A stretch of DNA of 64,000 nucleotides from Scatosoma sp900555925 (GTDB lineage Bacteria > Bacillota > Clostridia > Christensenellales > Borkfalkiaceae). The translations under genes and the position numbers were made by a program. Each line of letters opens with the position of its first letter. The first letter of the stretch is position 1. The stretch covers positions 372,001-436,000 of the forward strand of contig CAUGYD010000001.1 of the NCBI GenBank assembly GCA_959603585.1. Reading direction: 5' to 3'. Under the pieces are notes generated by a model that saw only the letters and a list, made by a program, of their open reading frames with translations, was not told the DNA's origin and did not search any database. Shown here piece by piece: positions 36,976 through 45,386 of the stretch.

Positions 36976-37209
36976 ATGAAAGTCGGATTTACTTTTATCA
37001 ATCAAGATATGAAACTTACCTGCCTGTGCTTTGCGGAAAGCATACGCGGCAATATCGCGCTGCTCATCAATCACGAAAATGGATTATTTATCACCGCACG
37101 CGACGTTTCACGAGAAAACAACGGCAATTTTTCCTGGGCTTGGGGACATTATTTTTACGATATTAGAAACGCGATCGGCGATTACGACAAGCGAAAAGAT
37201 ACGCTTTAA
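36976..37209 (+). CDS. Small conserved module protein (MKxGFTF family), copy B
   Basis: 77 residues, AAGGAG upstream; paralogue of 4495-4728. Last plus-strand gene before the origin region. A weaker terminator-like hairpin with a TTTTTT tract follows at about 37243-37268. Confidence 0.7.
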   Translation: MKVGFTFINQDMKLTCLCFAESIRGNIALLINHENGLFITARDVSRENNGNFSWAWGHYFYDIRNAIGDYDKRKDTL

Positions 37210-37293
37210 TATCGATAATTCGATTTTTAATCTACAAACAGTGGGGCGGCTGAAAAGCTCCCTTTTTTGTCTTAAAAATTGCAAATGAGCATT

Positions 37294-37355
37294 AGGCGTG
37301 TGCTAGTCTTGATACAAGTGGCGGCGCTGCGCGCCGCCACGACAAGCACACGCCT
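37294..37355. other. Candidate rolling-circle double-strand origin
   Basis: Outer inverted repeat AGGCGTGTGCT (37294-37304) / AGCACACGCCT (37345-37355). Inside it lie TCTTGATA (37307-37314), the nick sequence of the pC194/phiX174 class (CTTG^ATA), and a perfect 10-bp hairpin GTGGCGGCGC-TGC-GCGCCGCCAC (37318-37340). It sits 145 bases downstream of the Rep gene stop, in a 291-base gene-free interval. This matches the known design of double-strand origins: nick site next to a stem-loop recognised by Rep. Confidence 0.75.
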
Positions 37356-37380
37356 CTTAACTGACCGAACCGACTGAAAT

Positions 37381-37451
37381 ACGGAAAAATCGACGCGATA
37401 ACGGCGGGGCGTCGCCGCTGAGCCGCTTGGCGTCCGCCCCGCTTTTTCCGT
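37381..37451. other. Long hairpin, candidate single-strand origin or packaging signal
   Basis: Outer stem ACGGAAAAA (37381-37389) / TTTTTCCGT (37443-37451) and inner stem GCGGGGCG (37404-37411) / CGCCCCGC (37435-37442). Read on the minus strand it could also terminate plus-strand transcription, but its size and GC content suit a structured ssDNA signal. Confidence 0.5.
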
Positions 37452-37500
37452 TACGCGAAGTTTCGTTTTTTAAGCCGTATTTTTACATTCGGAGTTTCCG

Positions 37501-38538
37501 TCAGTTAGAAGTGCGCAGACGCTTTATCGTTTCCGCGCCCACCTTGCCGACCAGCTCGCCTTCGTCAAAACACGTAAAGTCGTCGAATAACAATAACTTT
37601 TTATCCTCCATGCCGATAGTCGTCACCACGTCGTCGTCCATAATGTCTGAGATAAAAAACTGCGGCAGTCCGCGAGAATACACAATTTTCTCGCCCGATT
37701 TTTCTATGTACTTCATGATATACGCCATCGCACTTCCCAAGCCGTTTTTATGCTCTATCACTTCAAAATCGCATCTCCCGAACTTTTTATTGAAAAAAGT
37801 ATTTTGCACCGTAATTTGCCGTCTATGGCTATTCAGATTATAATCGTTTTTTTCAAATAATTCCCCAACCATCATGCCGTCGGGGATATATAGCAGCCCG
37901 TGAAAATGCAATCGTTTCTTTTTTGGTGAGCGTTCCCATACGCCCATATATTTCCAGCCCTTGCGGGTATGCAAATTTTGCAGGCACTTCGTTAGTCCCC
38001 GCTTAAAACTTTCTTCCGTGTGGATTTTGCCGTCATAGGTAAACGTCACGAAATAATTAAATTCCTGCAAATTCGCTTTTCTCGTAAACCTTATCCGCCG
38101 ACAAATCAAATTCCGCTTTTTTCTTCGTAGCTGCGCTTCCACGTAGTCCGCCGTCGCCTGCTCGTTTCGGAAGTACGGTCGCATACCCGCAATCAATTTT
38201 TCCTTTTGTTCTTTTTTCGTTACATACCTGGTATCGTCATAGATTGTATTAAACAGTTCTTTCCTCGTCATTTTGCGAGTTGTTTTAGGCGTTTCTTTCG
38301 CCCGTGGCGGTGGGTTTTCTATCGGTTCGACAACTTCTCCACGGGCCTCATTTTCAGCCGCAACAGGCATGCTGCCAATCTCTGGGACAATCATATTTTG
38401 TTGCGGCGGTTCTATTTCTTCCACCACCTCGATTTCCGTTTCTTTCGGGCGCGGTCTGCGGGGTCTGGGGTTCGTGGTGTGCGGGATTGCTATATAATGG
38501 CTCCCGTCGTGGTAGATTTTCGTTTCCTCGTACCACAT
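37501..38538 (-). CDS. HUH-family rolling-circle replication initiator (Rep)
   Basis: 345 residues. A disordered Pro/Glu-rich start (1-90) precedes the HUH endonuclease: motif 1 YFVTFTYDG (162-170), metal-binding motif 2 RLHFHGLLYIP (His211, His213) and motif 3 MAYIMKYIEK with Tyr273 and Tyr277. Two tyrosines separated by three residues are the mark of superfamily I initiators such as phiX174 protein A. It would nick the adjacent origin to start rolling-circle replication. GAGGAGG ribosome site. Divergent from the toxin-antitoxin pair. Confidence 0.8.
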   Translation of the reverse strand: MWYEETKIYHDGSHYIAIPHTTNPRPRRPRPKETEIEVVEEIEPPQQNMIVPEIGSMPVAAENEARGEVVEPIENPPPRAKETPKTTRKMTRKELFNTIYDDTRYVTKKEQKEKLIAGMRPYFRNEQATADYVEAQLRRKKRNLICRRIRFTRKANLQEFNYFVTFTYDGKIHTEESFKRGLTKCLQNLHTRKGWKYMGVWERSPKKKRLHFHGLLYIPDGMMVGELFEKNDYNLNSHRRQITVQNTFFNKKFGRCDFEVIEHKNGLGSAMAYIMKYIEKSGEKIVYSRGLPQFFISDIMDDDVVTTIGMEDKKLLLFDDFTCFDEGELVGKVGAETIKRLRTSN

Positions 38539-38571
38539 ACCTACCTCCTCGTTTTTTTATATTCGTCACTA

Positions 38572-38600
38572 TTGACATTTCTATTTTTTTTTGCTATACT
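38572..38600 (+). promoter_or_regulatory. Promoter of the toxin-antitoxin pair
   Basis: TTGACA (38572-38577), 17-bp spacer rich in T, TATACT (38595-38600), 25 bases before the antitoxin ATG. Confidence 0.8.
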
Positions 38601-38625
38601 GATATTGAAAACGAGGTGCAACGCT

Positions 38626-38820
38626 ATGAATCGTATCGAATTATTGCAAACTACGGCGAATACTTTGCTTAACGACAAAAACAGGACCATCAGCGCAGAC
38701 GAATATCTTACCCTGATTTCCTCGGCAAAAACGCAGGAGGAAAAGGATTTTTATACGCAAATGTATAATTATCTTCTCGGTAAAAAGCAACAAGAAGTAA
38801 TCGCCCATGAAAAGTATTAA
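38626..38820 (+). CDS. Putative antitoxin of zeta-type pair
   Basis: 64 residues, all-helical pattern, GAGGTG ribosome site. It precedes the zeta-like kinase and overlaps it by 14 bases, the usual arrangement for an epsilon-like antitoxin. Residues 1-30 show no clear epsilon similarity, so the role rests on context. Confidence 0.65.
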   Translation: MNRIELLQTTANTLLNDKNRTISADEYLTLISSAKTQEEKDFYTQMYNYLLGKKQQEVIAHEKY

Positions 38821-39388
38821 AAAGTTTACTATCTTTGCCGGCGTAAACGGCGCAGGCAAAAGCACGCTGTTTTCCACGGAAGCGGAAGACAATCTCGGCA
38901 TACGCTTGAACTCGGACGAAATTCTGCACTCGCTCGGACTCGATTGGGCGGATTCCAACGCACAGATTCTCGCGGGGAAACAACTCTTGCGATTGCAAAA
39001 AGACTGTTTGGAAAAAGGTCTTTCCTTTAATCAGGAAACCACGTTGAGCGGCATCACCATTTTAAGAACCATTAGCCAAGCGAAAGAACTCGGCTATTCT
39101 ATACACCTGCGTTATGTCGGTGTGGAATCCCCCGAAATCGCCAAAGAACGGGTAAGAAAACGCATCGAGTTGGGCGGACACGGTGTTACCGGCGAAACTA
39201 TCGAACGAAGATTTATCAAATCAAAAGAAAATCTCCTTAAAATTTACCCGCTTTGCGATACCGTCATTATTTATGATAACACGATATCCATGATATCCGT
39301 TGCGACAATCATCAACGGCAAACTCGAACATACGGGTTCCCAAGTCGATTGGGTGGAGCGTCTGTTGCAAGAATTGCATCTCGTTTGA
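38807..39388 (+). CDS. Zeta-toxin-like P-loop kinase
   Basis: 193 residues. Walker A GVNGAGKST (12-20), LNSDEI (Asp in the substrate pocket), NQETTLSG, and the lid region KRIELGGHGVTGETIERRF with conserved Arg residues. Zeta toxins phosphorylate UDP-N-acetylglucosamine and block wall synthesis. Here it would stabilise the mobile element by killing cells that lose it. The only plus-strand genes between Rep and the structural block. Confidence 0.8.
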   Translation: MKSIKKFTIFAGVNGAGKSTLFSTEAEDNLGIRLNSDEILHSLGLDWADSNAQILAGKQLLRLQKDCLEKGLSFNQETTLSGITILRTISQAKELGYSIHLRYVGVESPEIAKERVRKRIELGGHGVTGETIERRFIKSKENLLKIYPLCDTVIIYDNTISMISVATIINGKLEHTGSQVDWVERLLQELHLV

Positions 39389-39407
39389 CTTCAATATCAC
39401 ATATCTC

Positions 39408-39437
39408 AACCGCGGTTACACGCCGCGGTTTTTTATT
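39408..39437. terminator. Terminator between convergent genes
   Basis: AACCGCGG / CCGCGGTT with a 7-base loop followed by TTTTATTTTTT. It ends the toxin operon and separates it from the end of the structural block. Confidence 0.85.
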
Positions 39438-39439
39438 TT

Positions 39440-41590
39440 TTACGCCGAGCGTCCCTCTCCGCGACTATTTTCGGCGTTTCCATACAATCCGTTGATGAAA
39501 TAGCTGTTCTGCGCTTTCAGTTCCTCTACGCTTGCTTTTGACGTCCTGTACTTTAAATAATCCCTTAACCCCACTTTCGTTTTTAATGCCAAATCGTTGA
39601 AATAATCCGAAAAACAATCCGTTGAAAATCTGTCCCTGTAAATCTTATAGTCCGCCAAATAATACCGTTTCTTTTCTATCTTCCCGTCCTGCGTTCCCCG
39701 TTCCTTTTCTATGGATAACACGCTATATCCGAAACGGTTATAAAGCCGCTCGTTCCTCTTATAAATCCAGCCCACGACGCTTTTCAATAAATAGACAAGC
39801 AGCGTATTGTCCCCGCGCCGATATCGGAAATCATAATACAACCGCATAAACCTTGAAAACGCGATGCACGCGATCATATCCTCTATGGTATAGAACGGCA
39901 AAGCCAGCTTCGGCTTTCCGGAACCCACAATGGTTAAAATATCGCACAAATCCCGCGCGTCCGCGCCCCAACTCTCCGCCCGCTGTTCGTCCGTAATGAC
40001 CTTGATAAACGGAAAGTTATCCACCGTCGCCGCGTGCCTGCACATTTTCAGCCACACGTTGAATAAATCGTTCTTCTGGTTCGTTTCTTTGGCTTTTCCC
40101 TTCACGTCGGTCAGCTCCAGATTGTTTTTTCGTTCCTTTCCGACTTCCGTAATCACTACCACGCCGAACTCGAAGCTCCCCGCTTTCGGATTGTTCGCTA
40201 TCACTTTCTTACCCAGACGCAACACGTCGAAATCCAGGATATGCGCGTACCTCGACTGCGCGGCAGGCTTTTTCGGAAAGAAATCGTAGCTCCGGAGCGG
40301 AAAGTTTCCCGCGTTCAATAAAATATCGTCCTCGCGTATGGAATAATTCGCCACTAAAAGACTGCTTTCAATGACGTAAATGAAATAGAGCTTCGCATAC
40401 GTTTCCAATACCTCGAAAATATATTGCCGCTTTAAGCAATCGTCGTAATACAGCCCGTATTTTTTACTTTCATAGCCGTACAAAATTACTTTGTCGCTGT
40501 GATGCGAGTCGTATGCTTTCTGCTTTTCGGCTATCCAGGTCTTTATCGACGCCAGATTATAAACGCGCCCGCTTTCCATGTTCGCCTTTATATCATCCTC
40601 AAAGCAAATCCAGGGAAAGAACGGGAATTTCATGTCCGTCTTTTGCAGCCGGCTGAACGCTTCCTGACGGAGCATCACCGTTTGCGACAACGCCATGTCC
40701 GTCCCCGCCGTCGTTTTCTTTTTGCCCATGCTCCCGCAAATCATGATGACGATCGGCAACTCCTTGATAAACCCGCAATTTCTCGCTTCGTTGTGCCGCA
40801 ATAGCCCCGCAGCGAGTTTTTCCCGCCAGCGGCAAAACAGAATCCAACCGACTCCGCCCAGGCTCCACCACGGAAAATGTTTCAATACTACCTGTAAATC
40901 CACGACCAACTTACAAATCTGCACATATACGGTACTTAATTTATACGACACCGCGAAATACAGATAATAGGCAATAAATTCTATGACAATCGTCGCTAAA
41001 TTCAAATGGAACGTCCAAAGGATCAGCCACGCCTTTACGATTGTTTCATAATTTTTCAAAAATTCTATATAACCTATGATAAATCGTTTTAACGGCTGAT
41101 AGGTAACGGCGGAAACCCTCTTAAAGATTTTAAGCGGCAGCGTATCGCGGTTGTGTTTCGTATTGCGCCGTCCGTACAGCTTCTTGACCGCAAAACCCAG
41201 CAGCAGAAAAAACGGAATCGCCAACGCCAAAAAACGCGCCGCCGTCGTTGTTTTTTGCCCTATTAATTCCGTCCATGCCGTTATATTCTTTCCGTTTATC
41301 AACAGTTTCAAATAAATCCACGCTTTTGTGCCAAACTCCTGCGGGGTATCGGGCATTATCGATTCTCCCCCGCCCTCTATTACGTTTGAATTATTCCCCA
41401 CCGTTACGTTCGTGCTATGCTCGATGCCGAAGATTTCACAAAAATAATACTTTGCCGAGTTGCCCAAATCCTTGCACGCTTCCCATATCCTTAAATACGA
41501 TTTTTCAAAGACGAGTACGCCGATTAAGAGAAACACGGCGGTCAATACCACCGTCAGTGCGATATATACGCATTTTCTTTTCCCGTTCAT
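39440..41590 (-). CDS. Membrane P-loop ATPase, candidate Zot/pI-like assembly protein
   Basis: 716 residues. Hydrophobic segments at about 7-27, 117-137, 187-215 and 243-255, then a cytoplasmic ATPase: PIVIMICGSMGKKKTTAGT (Walker A-like at 286-294, with Lys where the motif normally has Gly before GK) and FGVVVITEVGKER (Walker B-like, 476-486), then KMCRHAATVDNFPFIKVITDEQRAES. The later part recalls the RH...D..ItQ region of Zot/gene I proteins, which drive filamentous phage extrusion. Longer than usual Zot and with the membrane part first, so a FtsK/TraG-like protein is the alternative. Last gene of the block. Confidence 0.55.
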   Translation of the reverse strand: MNGKRKCVYIALTVVLTAVFLLIGVLVFEKSYLRIWEACKDLGNSAKYYFCEIFGIEHSTNVTVGNNSNVIEGGGESIMPDTPQEFGTKAWIYLKLLINGKNITAWTELIGQKTTTAARFLALAIPFFLLLGFAVKKLYGRRNTKHNRDTLPLKIFKRVSAVTYQPLKRFIIGYIEFLKNYETIVKAWLILWTFHLNLATIVIEFIAYYLYFAVSYKLSTVYVQICKLVVDLQVVLKHFPWWSLGGVGWILFCRWREKLAAGLLRHNEARNCGFIKELPIVIMICGSMGKKKTTAGTDMALSQTVMLRQEAFSRLQKTDMKFPFFPWICFEDDIKANMESGRVYNLASIKTWIAEKQKAYDSHHSDKVILYGYESKKYGLYYDDCLKRQYIFEVLETYAKLYFIYVIESSLLVANYSIREDDILLNAGNFPLRSYDFFPKKPAAQSRYAHILDFDVLRLGKKVIANNPKAGSFEFGVVVITEVGKERKNNLELTDVKGKAKETNQKNDLFNVWLKMCRHAATVDNFPFIKVITDEQRAESWGADARDLCDILTIVGSGKPKLALPFYTIEDMIACIAFSRFMRLYYDFRYRRGDNTLLVYLLKSVVGWIYKRNERLYNRFGYSVLSIEKERGTQDGKIEKKRYYLADYKIYRDRFSTDCFSDYFNDLALKTKVGLRDYLKYRTSKASVEELKAQNSYFINGLYGNAENSRGEGRSA

Positions 41591-41940
41591 GCGCCGTCCC
41601 TCCTATAAAAGAACTCCTTTTCCTGCGCGTCGTAGAGCGTATCGCCGCCGATTGCAACGAACATATAGCTTGCTTCGTCCTTTTCCAAATAAATCACGCC
41701 GTCTTTATAGTCCGTTATCGTTAGTTTAACCTGATTCTCTCCTACGGTATAATATACCGTATTATCCGCCTTAAACGCTACCCTGTTCCCGTCGTCGGAT
41801 AAATACGTCTTGTTTTCAAAGTCTTCTCTTGCGTTCGGATAGCGGCCGAGCCGGTTTCCCGTAAAGACCAGGAAACCGACCGTAAAGACAACCGCTATCA
41901 AGGCAACCACCGCGAGAATGCGTTTCAGGGTTGTTGCCAT
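41587..41940 (-). CDS. Small membrane-anchored protein before the ATPase
   Basis: 117 residues: one N-terminal membrane helix (ILAVVALIAVVFTVGFLVF) and an external beta-rich domain. It overlaps the ATPase gene by four bases, so the two are co-translated. In filamentous phages the place just before gene I is held by the small minor coat protein pVI; similarity is by position only. Confidence 0.65.
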   Translation of the reverse strand: MATTLKRILAVVALIAVVFTVGFLVFTGNRLGRYPNAREDFENKTYLSDDGNRVAFKADNTVYYTVGENQVKLTITDYKDGVIYLEKDEASYMFVAIGGDTLYDAQEKEFFYRRDGA

Positions 41941-41947
41941 TCTTTCT

Positions 41948-43984
41948 TTATCCTCCTTTTTTCTTTTTGACCGCCTGTCCTATGCTCTTGAATACCCAAG
42001 CTATCGCCCGAAACGGTAACTCAATCAGCCAGAATATCAAACGCACTATCCCCGGCAATATCCCCGTCAGCTGCAAAAAGATCAATAGTATCACGAGGAT
42101 CAACAGCGAGAAAAACAGTTTCCGATTATCTTTATCCGAGTTTGTATGCAGCGCGCCCGTGGAAGCTCCGCCCGCGTCGATCGGATCGGAAACCACGGGA
42201 ATCACAAACGTTTCTTCGCCGTTATCGAAAGTCAGGGAAATGATGTCGAAGCCGAGATACACGTTCATCTGAAACAGCCGCGCGTTCGTATCCCCCGTCT
42301 TTATGCCCTGCAATACCCCGTTCCCGTCATAGGGTATGCCCTCGCTCGCTTCCAGCGCGGAATACTCGCCTACGTCAAACCGTAATAACACCACCGTTTC
42401 GTCCTGTTTCGTAGCCGTATCATAAAATTTCTTGAAATCGTCGTAATCGCTTAACGAGATATACAGTCCGTCGCAGGTGAGCTGCTTGCTCGCTTTGAAA
42501 TCGCTCGCCTCCACTAAGTGTATCGCTTCTATATCGTCGAACGTCGTCGAGGATACGACCCCCGAGCCGCCGAACATTTTTTGCCACCAGCTTTGAGAGA
42601 TTTTTTCGCTCGTTAAGGACAATTTTTTATCCCGCGGAATATCCACGACCGTCTTTTTTTCGTCCCAGCGCTCGAACAAAGCCCGACTATACGCATATAT
42701 CACGCCGTCCGCTTCCAGGTATTCCCCGTTATACGGCGGCCGGAACGTCCAGCTCGACGGCACCCAGCCCGAAGGCGCGCCGTCAGGTTTCGGCGTGATA
42801 TAAGATTTCGGCTTGTCGTATGTATCGTGATAGCCTTTCATCCATTCGTTTATCTGTTGCCAGGAAACCACGTACTCGTCCGCTTTGTCCTTGCCCCATT
42901 CATCCGTAGGCAGCACATACGCGAGATACGGGATATTTTGCGCGCTTGAAACGTTGCAGTTGAACGCAAAACCTTCCTTGTCCGCCGTGGAGGGCGCATA
43001 TAACCCGTAATCCGTAAACGGAAGTTTATTCGTGCCCCAAAGCGGTGAAGTGTTTTTCGTCGAATACCCCACGCACTCCAAAAATGCCTTATAGTATTCC
43101 TCCGTACCCGTTACCATGCCCCACGCCGTTTTCGCTTTCAGCCATTCCGCGCGAAGCTCCGAGATCACGCCGTACTGTTCAAATAGTCTATTTGGGACGG
43201 CAAAATATACGGTCTGCAAGGTGTCCTGCGTATAGCTGTTTTTCCCGTTCGAGCCTGCGGGACGGTAAAAGGTCTGCTTCAAACCGTTTTCCGTGATTGT
43301 AAACACCTCGCCTTTGTATTTCGTATAAGTCAACGAGTCGTCGTTCTCGTTTGAGCCGTAGCCTTTGGCATAGCCCGTGTATTCGTAAACCGCGTTCACT
43401 TCGTAATCGTGCGGGGAAGTTTCCCCTTGCGTCAATAATTCTATGCCGCTCACATGATACACCCGCTTCGAGCTGTTGAGCGATTTCAGCAATTTCGAGC
43501 GTTCCTCCGCCGTCAATTCGATTTTATATTTATAGAACAGCCCTTCATAGCCGCGTTTCTCGCTTCGGCTTAAATACCGCAACGGATATTTACGGTATTC
43601 CTCGCCATCCCCAAACGACAGCTCCGCCGTGTTCCTCGACGCCGTCGCGTCGAACGCGAGCCCTCGCGGATTCCACACGTACAGATACAGTCCGTAATTG
43701 CCTTGTTTGTTCTCGTAAAAACTGTAACAGTATTCCGCCAGCAACAATACAGCGGTCTGTTCTTTTTCGTTAAAAGCGTAATCTTCCAGTGAAAACGCCT
43801 TGTCGTCTATCGTAGCAGCCTCTAAATCCTCTAATACGTCTGTTTTATCAAATTCGTTAGCGGTTTCCGCATGAGCGGACAGGCGTACCTGCCCGCTCAT
43901 GACCGTGACTACCGCGAGAAACATTACCGCTATCATACAAACCAATTTTCCGATTCGGGTTTCCATGAATTTGTTTTTCTTCAT
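41948..43984 (-). CDS. Large exported protein with C-terminal membrane anchor (pIII-like by position)
   Basis: 678 residues from the ATG at 43984, one base after the previous stop and with AAGGAGGGTGAG upstream. Signal peptide ending near SAHA-ET. Large external part without recognised domain, then two hydrophobic stretches (LFFSLLILVILLIFLQLTG and IVRLIFWLIELPFRAIAWVF) and a Lys-rich tail. Export plus a C-terminal anchor is the layout of filamentous-phage adsorption protein pIII. A cell-surface adhesin is the alternative. Confidence 0.65.
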   Translation of the reverse strand: MKKNKFMETRIGKLVCMIAVMFLAVVTVMSGQVRLSAHAETANEFDKTDVLEDLEAATIDDKAFSLEDYAFNEKEQTAVLLLAEYCYSFYENKQGNYGLYLYVWNPRGLAFDATASRNTAELSFGDGEEYRKYPLRYLSRSEKRGYEGLFYKYKIELTAEERSKLLKSLNSSKRVYHVSGIELLTQGETSPHDYEVNAVYEYTGYAKGYGSNENDDSLTYTKYKGEVFTITENGLKQTFYRPAGSNGKNSYTQDTLQTVYFAVPNRLFEQYGVISELRAEWLKAKTAWGMVTGTEEYYKAFLECVGYSTKNTSPLWGTNKLPFTDYGLYAPSTADKEGFAFNCNVSSAQNIPYLAYVLPTDEWGKDKADEYVVSWQQINEWMKGYHDTYDKPKSYITPKPDGAPSGWVPSSWTFRPPYNGEYLEADGVIYAYSRALFERWDEKKTVVDIPRDKKLSLTSEKISQSWWQKMFGGSGVVSSTTFDDIEAIHLVEASDFKASKQLTCDGLYISLSDYDDFKKFYDTATKQDETVVLLRFDVGEYSALEASEGIPYDGNGVLQGIKTGDTNARLFQMNVYLGFDIISLTFDNGEETFVIPVVSDPIDAGGASTGALHTNSDKDNRKLFFSLLILVILLIFLQLTGILPGIVRLIFWLIELPFRAIAWVFKSIGQAVKKKKGG

Positions 43985-43985
43985 C

Positions 43986-44609
43986 TCACCCTCCTTCCGA
44001 GCCGTCAAACGCGCCGAAAACAATGTGGTCGGGATCAAGCGTGACACCCGTCACGGCTACCACCGACACAAACGCTATTGTGATCTCCGCGCTGTAATCT
44101 TCGCTGCTCACAACCAACGCGAAATACGGCGTTTTGCTTTTCAGCTCGGGAACGATTATCGTTTTATTCGGATACAGTGTTTCCAAAACGCCTTTGACCG
44201 TCTTTGTTGCCTTCAATGTGAAATACTCGTCCGCCTGCTCTATTTCAAACGCTTGCGTAAGCTCGCCTTCCGCGCCGTAGTTATACGTCTTTCCGTCCGC
44301 CGTGAAATCAAAATTCGTTTCCTTGGTCGTATGGGGCAATATCTTGACGTGATAGCCTAATTTGTTTTCTTTATTTCCCACGTCGAACAGATATTTTACG
44401 TCGAAGCAGTATTCCTCGTTTGCGCTCATTTCGTAATAGTCTTTATCGTTAAGTATCTTTTCGCCGTTGCACTCGACGTAAAAGGTCTTGAACTCGCTCG
44501 TAAATCCGTTCGAAAAATACGCGGCAAACCCGACCGCCGCTATGATGAGCAATAATACCACAGCAAGGGATATGATTTTCCCTGCCGTCATTTTAGCTTT
44601 GCTTGTCAT
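43986..44609 (-). CDS. Anchored secreted protein with VTLDxD tail
   Basis: 207 residues. N-terminal membrane helix (IISLAVVLLLIIAAVGFAAYF), external beta-rich domain, and the C-terminal sequence VTGVTLDPDHIVF found in related form in the three genes upstream. Followed directly by the pIII-like gene. Unknown function; probably part of the same assembly. Confidence 0.65.
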   Translation of the reverse strand: MTSKAKMTAGKIISLAVVLLLIIAAVGFAAYFSNGFTSEFKTFYVECNGEKILNDKDYYEMSANEEYCFDVKYLFDVGNKENKLGYHVKILPHTTKETNFDFTADGKTYNYGAEGELTQAFEIEQADEYFTLKATKTVKGVLETLYPNKTIIVPELKSKTPYFALVVSSEDYSAEITIAFVSVVAVTGVTLDPDHIVFGAFDGSEGG

Positions 44610-44622
44610 TTCTCACCTCCTT

Positions 44623-45375
44623 TCAAAACTCCAGCGTATCGTCTAACGTTACGCCCGTTACTCGTATGGGCGCCCCTTTAAACGTTGCCGAGCATTGTGC
44701 CGTAAAGCCCCCGTCCCGCGTCGTCACGATAATAAGAATCGTATCGCTCCCGAACGCGCGCTTGCACGTCACCTTCGCCGTTCGGTTTCCGTCGCTGATC
44801 GGCGTTACCGTTACATAGTCCGTTACGGCATTATTTTTCAATGCCGCGTTTTCAGACCATTGCACCGACCAATCCACTTCTTGATTCGTTGCGTTTTTAG
44901 GCTCTACCGTCGCCGTCAGCGTTACTATGAGATTGAGTTTTATATATACGTTTATTGTATTACCCTGTTGAGAATAAAACTTCCCGCCCGTAATGACCCG
45001 GAGCGAATAAAACTCTAAATCCTCATCGTACTCTGTTACCTCCGCCTCTTCGCCGTCATAGCAAATCACCGTGCCGATTTCCAAAGGAATATCCGCAAAT
45101 AATTCCAGATAGCTGATTTCCGCTGACCCTGACAACTCACCTCCTATTTCTACGCTGATTTCTTGGTTTGACGCGGATAAAAAGGACAGCTTTGCGGGCA
45201 TTAGATAATGCCCGCCATTTTCCACAATGCTGCCCGTTATACAAGGGGGTCCGGTATTGTTCATACCTACGTTTCTTCTGTTTATCGTACAGCCACAGCC
45301 GGTCAGCAACAACGCACAGAACGCTATACTTAAAACCAGACTCCCAATCCGCGTTTTTAATAAGCCTCTATTCAT
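44623..45375 (-). CDS. Ig-like lipoprotein of the structural block
   Basis: 250 residues. Lipobox ALLLTGC. One bacterial Ig-like (Big_2-type) domain around 145-235: VTLTATVEPKNATNQEVDWSV, TDYVTVTP, AKVTCKRAFGSD. It ends in VTGVTLDDTLEF. Paralogous in its Ig domain to the next two upstream genes. 13-base gap to the following gene. Confidence 0.7.
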   Translation of the reverse strand: MNRGLLKTRIGSLVLSIAFCALLLTGCGCTINRRNVGMNNTGPPCITGSIVENGGHYLMPAKLSFLSASNQEISVEIGGELSGSAEISYLELFADIPLEIGTVICYDGEEAEVTEYDEDLEFYSLRVITGGKFYSQQGNTINVYIKLNLIVTLTATVEPKNATNQEVDWSVQWSENAALKNNAVTDYVTVTPISDGNRTAKVTCKRAFGSDTILIIVTTRDGGFTAQCSATFKGAPIRVTGVTLDDTLEF

Positions 45376-45386
45376 AACCGCTCACC

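Noticed and set aside
38626..39388. Anti-phage defence (abortive infection) island
   Set aside because: The pair is better explained as a zeta-type addiction module of the mobile element; no other defence genes are nearby.
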